A stretch of DNA of 50,766 nt, from positions 1 through 50,766 of the forward strand of contig JAGARK010000015.1 of NCBI GenBank assembly GCA_017622295.1, written 5' to 3'. Source of the DNA: Oscillospiraceae bacterium. GTDB lineage: Bacteria > Bacillota > Clostridia > Oscillospirales > Oscillospiraceae. Of the stretch, positions 49,504 through 50,766 are shown piece after piece. The position numbers and the translations under genes are program-made. How positions within the stretch are numbered: the first letter of the stretch is position 1; every line of letters starts with the position of its first letter. Under the pieces are notes generated by a model. That model did no database searches, was not told the DNA's origin, and saw only the letters and a list, made by a program, of their open reading frames with translations.

Positions 49504-50766
49504 ATGACCCAATCCAGAACTCATAACTGCGGCGAGCTGCGTATCAGCGACGCCGGTAAGAAGGTCACCATCGTTGGCTGGCTGGAAAATGTCCGCGAGG
49601 TCGGCTCCAACTTTGCTTTCTGCGTCGTCCGTGACTTCTATGGCACCACCCAGGTGGTTGTTGAGAACGAGGAGATGATGCAGGTCGTCAAGCCCATCAC
49701 CAAGGAATCCACCATCTGCGTCGAAGGCGTCGTCCGCGAGCGCGAGAGCAAGAACGCCAAGCAGGCCACCGGCGACATCGAAGTCGTCCCCGAGAAGATC
49801 ACCGTTCTCGGCAAGTGCCGCCATGCTCAGCTGCCCTTTGAGATCAACAAGTCCAGGGATGCTGACGAGAACGTCCGCCTGAAGTACCGTTATCTGGACC
49901 TGCGTAATCCCGCTGTCAAGTCCAACATCGTTCTGCGCTGCCAGGTCGTTGCCGAGCTGCGCCGCCTGATGACCGAGAAGGGCTTCCTGGAGATCACCAC
50001 CCCCATCCTGACCGCTTCCTCCCCCGAGGGCGCCCGTGACTATCTGGTTCCCGCCCGTAACCATCCCGGCAAGTTCTATGCCCTGCCCCAGGCTCCCCAG
50101 CAGTTCAAGCAGCTGCTGATGACCTCCGGCTTCGACAAGTACTTCCAGATCGCTCCCTGCTTCCGTGATGAGGACGCCCGTGCCGACCGCACTCCCGGCG
50201 AATTCTATCAGATGGACATGGAGATGGCCTTTGCCAACCAGAACGACGTCCTGACCACCCTGGAAGAGGTGCTGGTCCCCGTCTTCGAGAAGTTCGGCAA
50301 GTACAAGAGAATTTCCACCGCTCCCTTCCGCCACATCCCCTTCAACGAGGCCATGGAGCGCTACGGCTCCGACAAGCCCGACCTGCGTATCGACCTGGAG
50401 GTCCAGGACATCACCGCCGAGGTCCAGGGCTGCGGCTTCGGCCCCTTCCAGGACGCAACCGTCAAGGCCGTCGTGGTTGACAATTTCACCCAGGCCCGTA
50501 AGTGGATCGACAAGCTGCTCCTTGACGTGGAAGTCCAGACCGGCAACAAGGCCTGCTGGGTCAAGGTCGACGATCAGGGCAACCTGACCGGCGGCGTTTC
50601 CAAGTTCCTGGCCGATTGCAAGGACGCTCTGACCGAGAAGCTCTCCCTGAAGCCCGGCTCCTTCGTCTGCATGGCCGCCGGCAAGAAGCTGGCCGCCCAG
50701 AAGACCGCCGGCGTCATCCGCACCATGCTGGGCAAGCGTGTTCCCGGCCACTTCGACGAAGAGCAG
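49504..50766 (+). CDS. aspS: Aspartyl-tRNA synthetase (3' end cut by window)
   Basis: 421 codons are visible of the usual 580-600. It has an N-terminal OB-fold anticodon-binding domain (VTIVGWLENVREVGSNFAFCVVRD) and class II motifs from about 130 on (YRYLDLRNP; ITTPILTASSPEGARDYLVP; the motif 2 region FRDEDARADRTPGEFYQMD near 220-238). A GAD insertion domain appears to begin after residue 300. It charges tRNA-Asp with aspartate. The start has a GAGAGGG site. The rest lies beyond the right edge. Confidence 0.95.
   Translation, partial: MTQSRTHNCGELRISDAGKKVTIVGWLENVREVGSNFAFCVVRDFYGTTQVVVENEEMMQVVKPITKESTICVEGVVRERESKNAKQATGDIEVVPEKITVLGKCRHAQLPFEINKSRDADENVRLKYRYLDLRNPAVKSNIVLRCQVVAELRRLMTEKGFLEITTPILTASSPEGARDYLVPARNHPGKFYALPQAPQQFKQLLMTSGFDKYFQIAPCFRDEDARADRTPGEFYQMDMEMAFANQNDVLTTLEEVLVPVFEKFGKYKRISTAPFRHIPFNEAMERYGSDKPDLRIDLEVQDITAEVQGCGFGPFQDATVKAVVVDNFTQARKWIDKLLLDVEVQTGNKACWVKVDDQGNLTGGVSKFLADCKDALTEKLSLKPGSFVCMAAGKKLAAQKTAGVIRTMLGKRVPGHFDEEQ

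Noticed and set aside
1-50766. Prophage, insertion sequence or integron
   Set aside because: No transposase, integrase, phage structural gene or terminal inverted repeats were seen; gene content is metabolic throughout.

Overview
The window looks like a chromosomal segment of a strictly anaerobic, fairly GC-rich (my impression; not computed) gut-type Clostridia, probably of the Oscillospiraceae/Ruminococcaceae kind. The evidence is the AGGAGG-type ribosome binding sites, consensus sigma-A promoters, a selenium-type xanthine dehydrogenase set, the NAD-linked PyrK/PyrD pair, an aspartate transcarbamoylase with a PyrI subunit, and a manganese riboswitch on mntP. The genus is inference; no rRNA or tRNA gene was seen.

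Left end (1-2.7 kb): a D-aminoacylase-type amidohydrolase runs off the left edge. Next comes a YheO/DauR-type PAS-HTH regulator, divergent from the catabolic cluster.

Purine/urate block (2.7-17.8 kb, + strand): ssnA, ygfK, a selenium-dependent xanthine dehydrogenase, an RnfB-like polyferredoxin, ygeX, ygeY, ygeW, carbamate kinase, a D-hydantoinase and ridA. This matches the E. coli ygeW-ygeX-ygeY-hyuA-yqeA...xdhD-ygfK-ssnA set, which published work links to anaerobic urate/purine breakdown. The proposed flow is hydroxylation or reduction of the purine, ring opening, release of 2,3-diaminopropionate (YgeX gives pyruvate plus ammonia, with RidA clearing 2-aminoacrylate), and ATP from carbamoyl phosphate (YgeW plus ArcC). 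Selenium/molybdenum maturation genes lie nearby: yqeB-yqeC at 20.8-22.4 kb (- strand) and a mocA/ygfJ-like gene at 28.5 kb. No purine permease and no FAD subunit are present in the window.

Middle (17.9-31.9 kb): trkA-trkH potassium uptake, then the pyrimidine operon pyrC / pyrK-pyrD-pyrF-pyrE-pyrB-pyrI with a perfect consensus promoter and an attenuator-like leader, then mocA, a MarR regulator with twin operator-like sites, degV, and a DUF1846 gene on the other strand.

Right part (32-50.8 kb): lrgA-lrgB; a three-gene operon of two membrane proteins and a membrane-anchored M20 peptidase; a ROK-like protein with nagA; a MATE exporter; and a - strand group of DHHW, MBOAT, lipoprotein, vanZ and mntP, with the last three probably transcribed from the riboswitch promoter. 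After these come malQ, azlD-azlC-cyuA and the start of aspS. Three copies of an unexplained repeat of about 90 bp lie just upstream of membrane-protein genes (lrgA, the DUF5058-like gene, MATE); two of them fall in likely 5' leaders.
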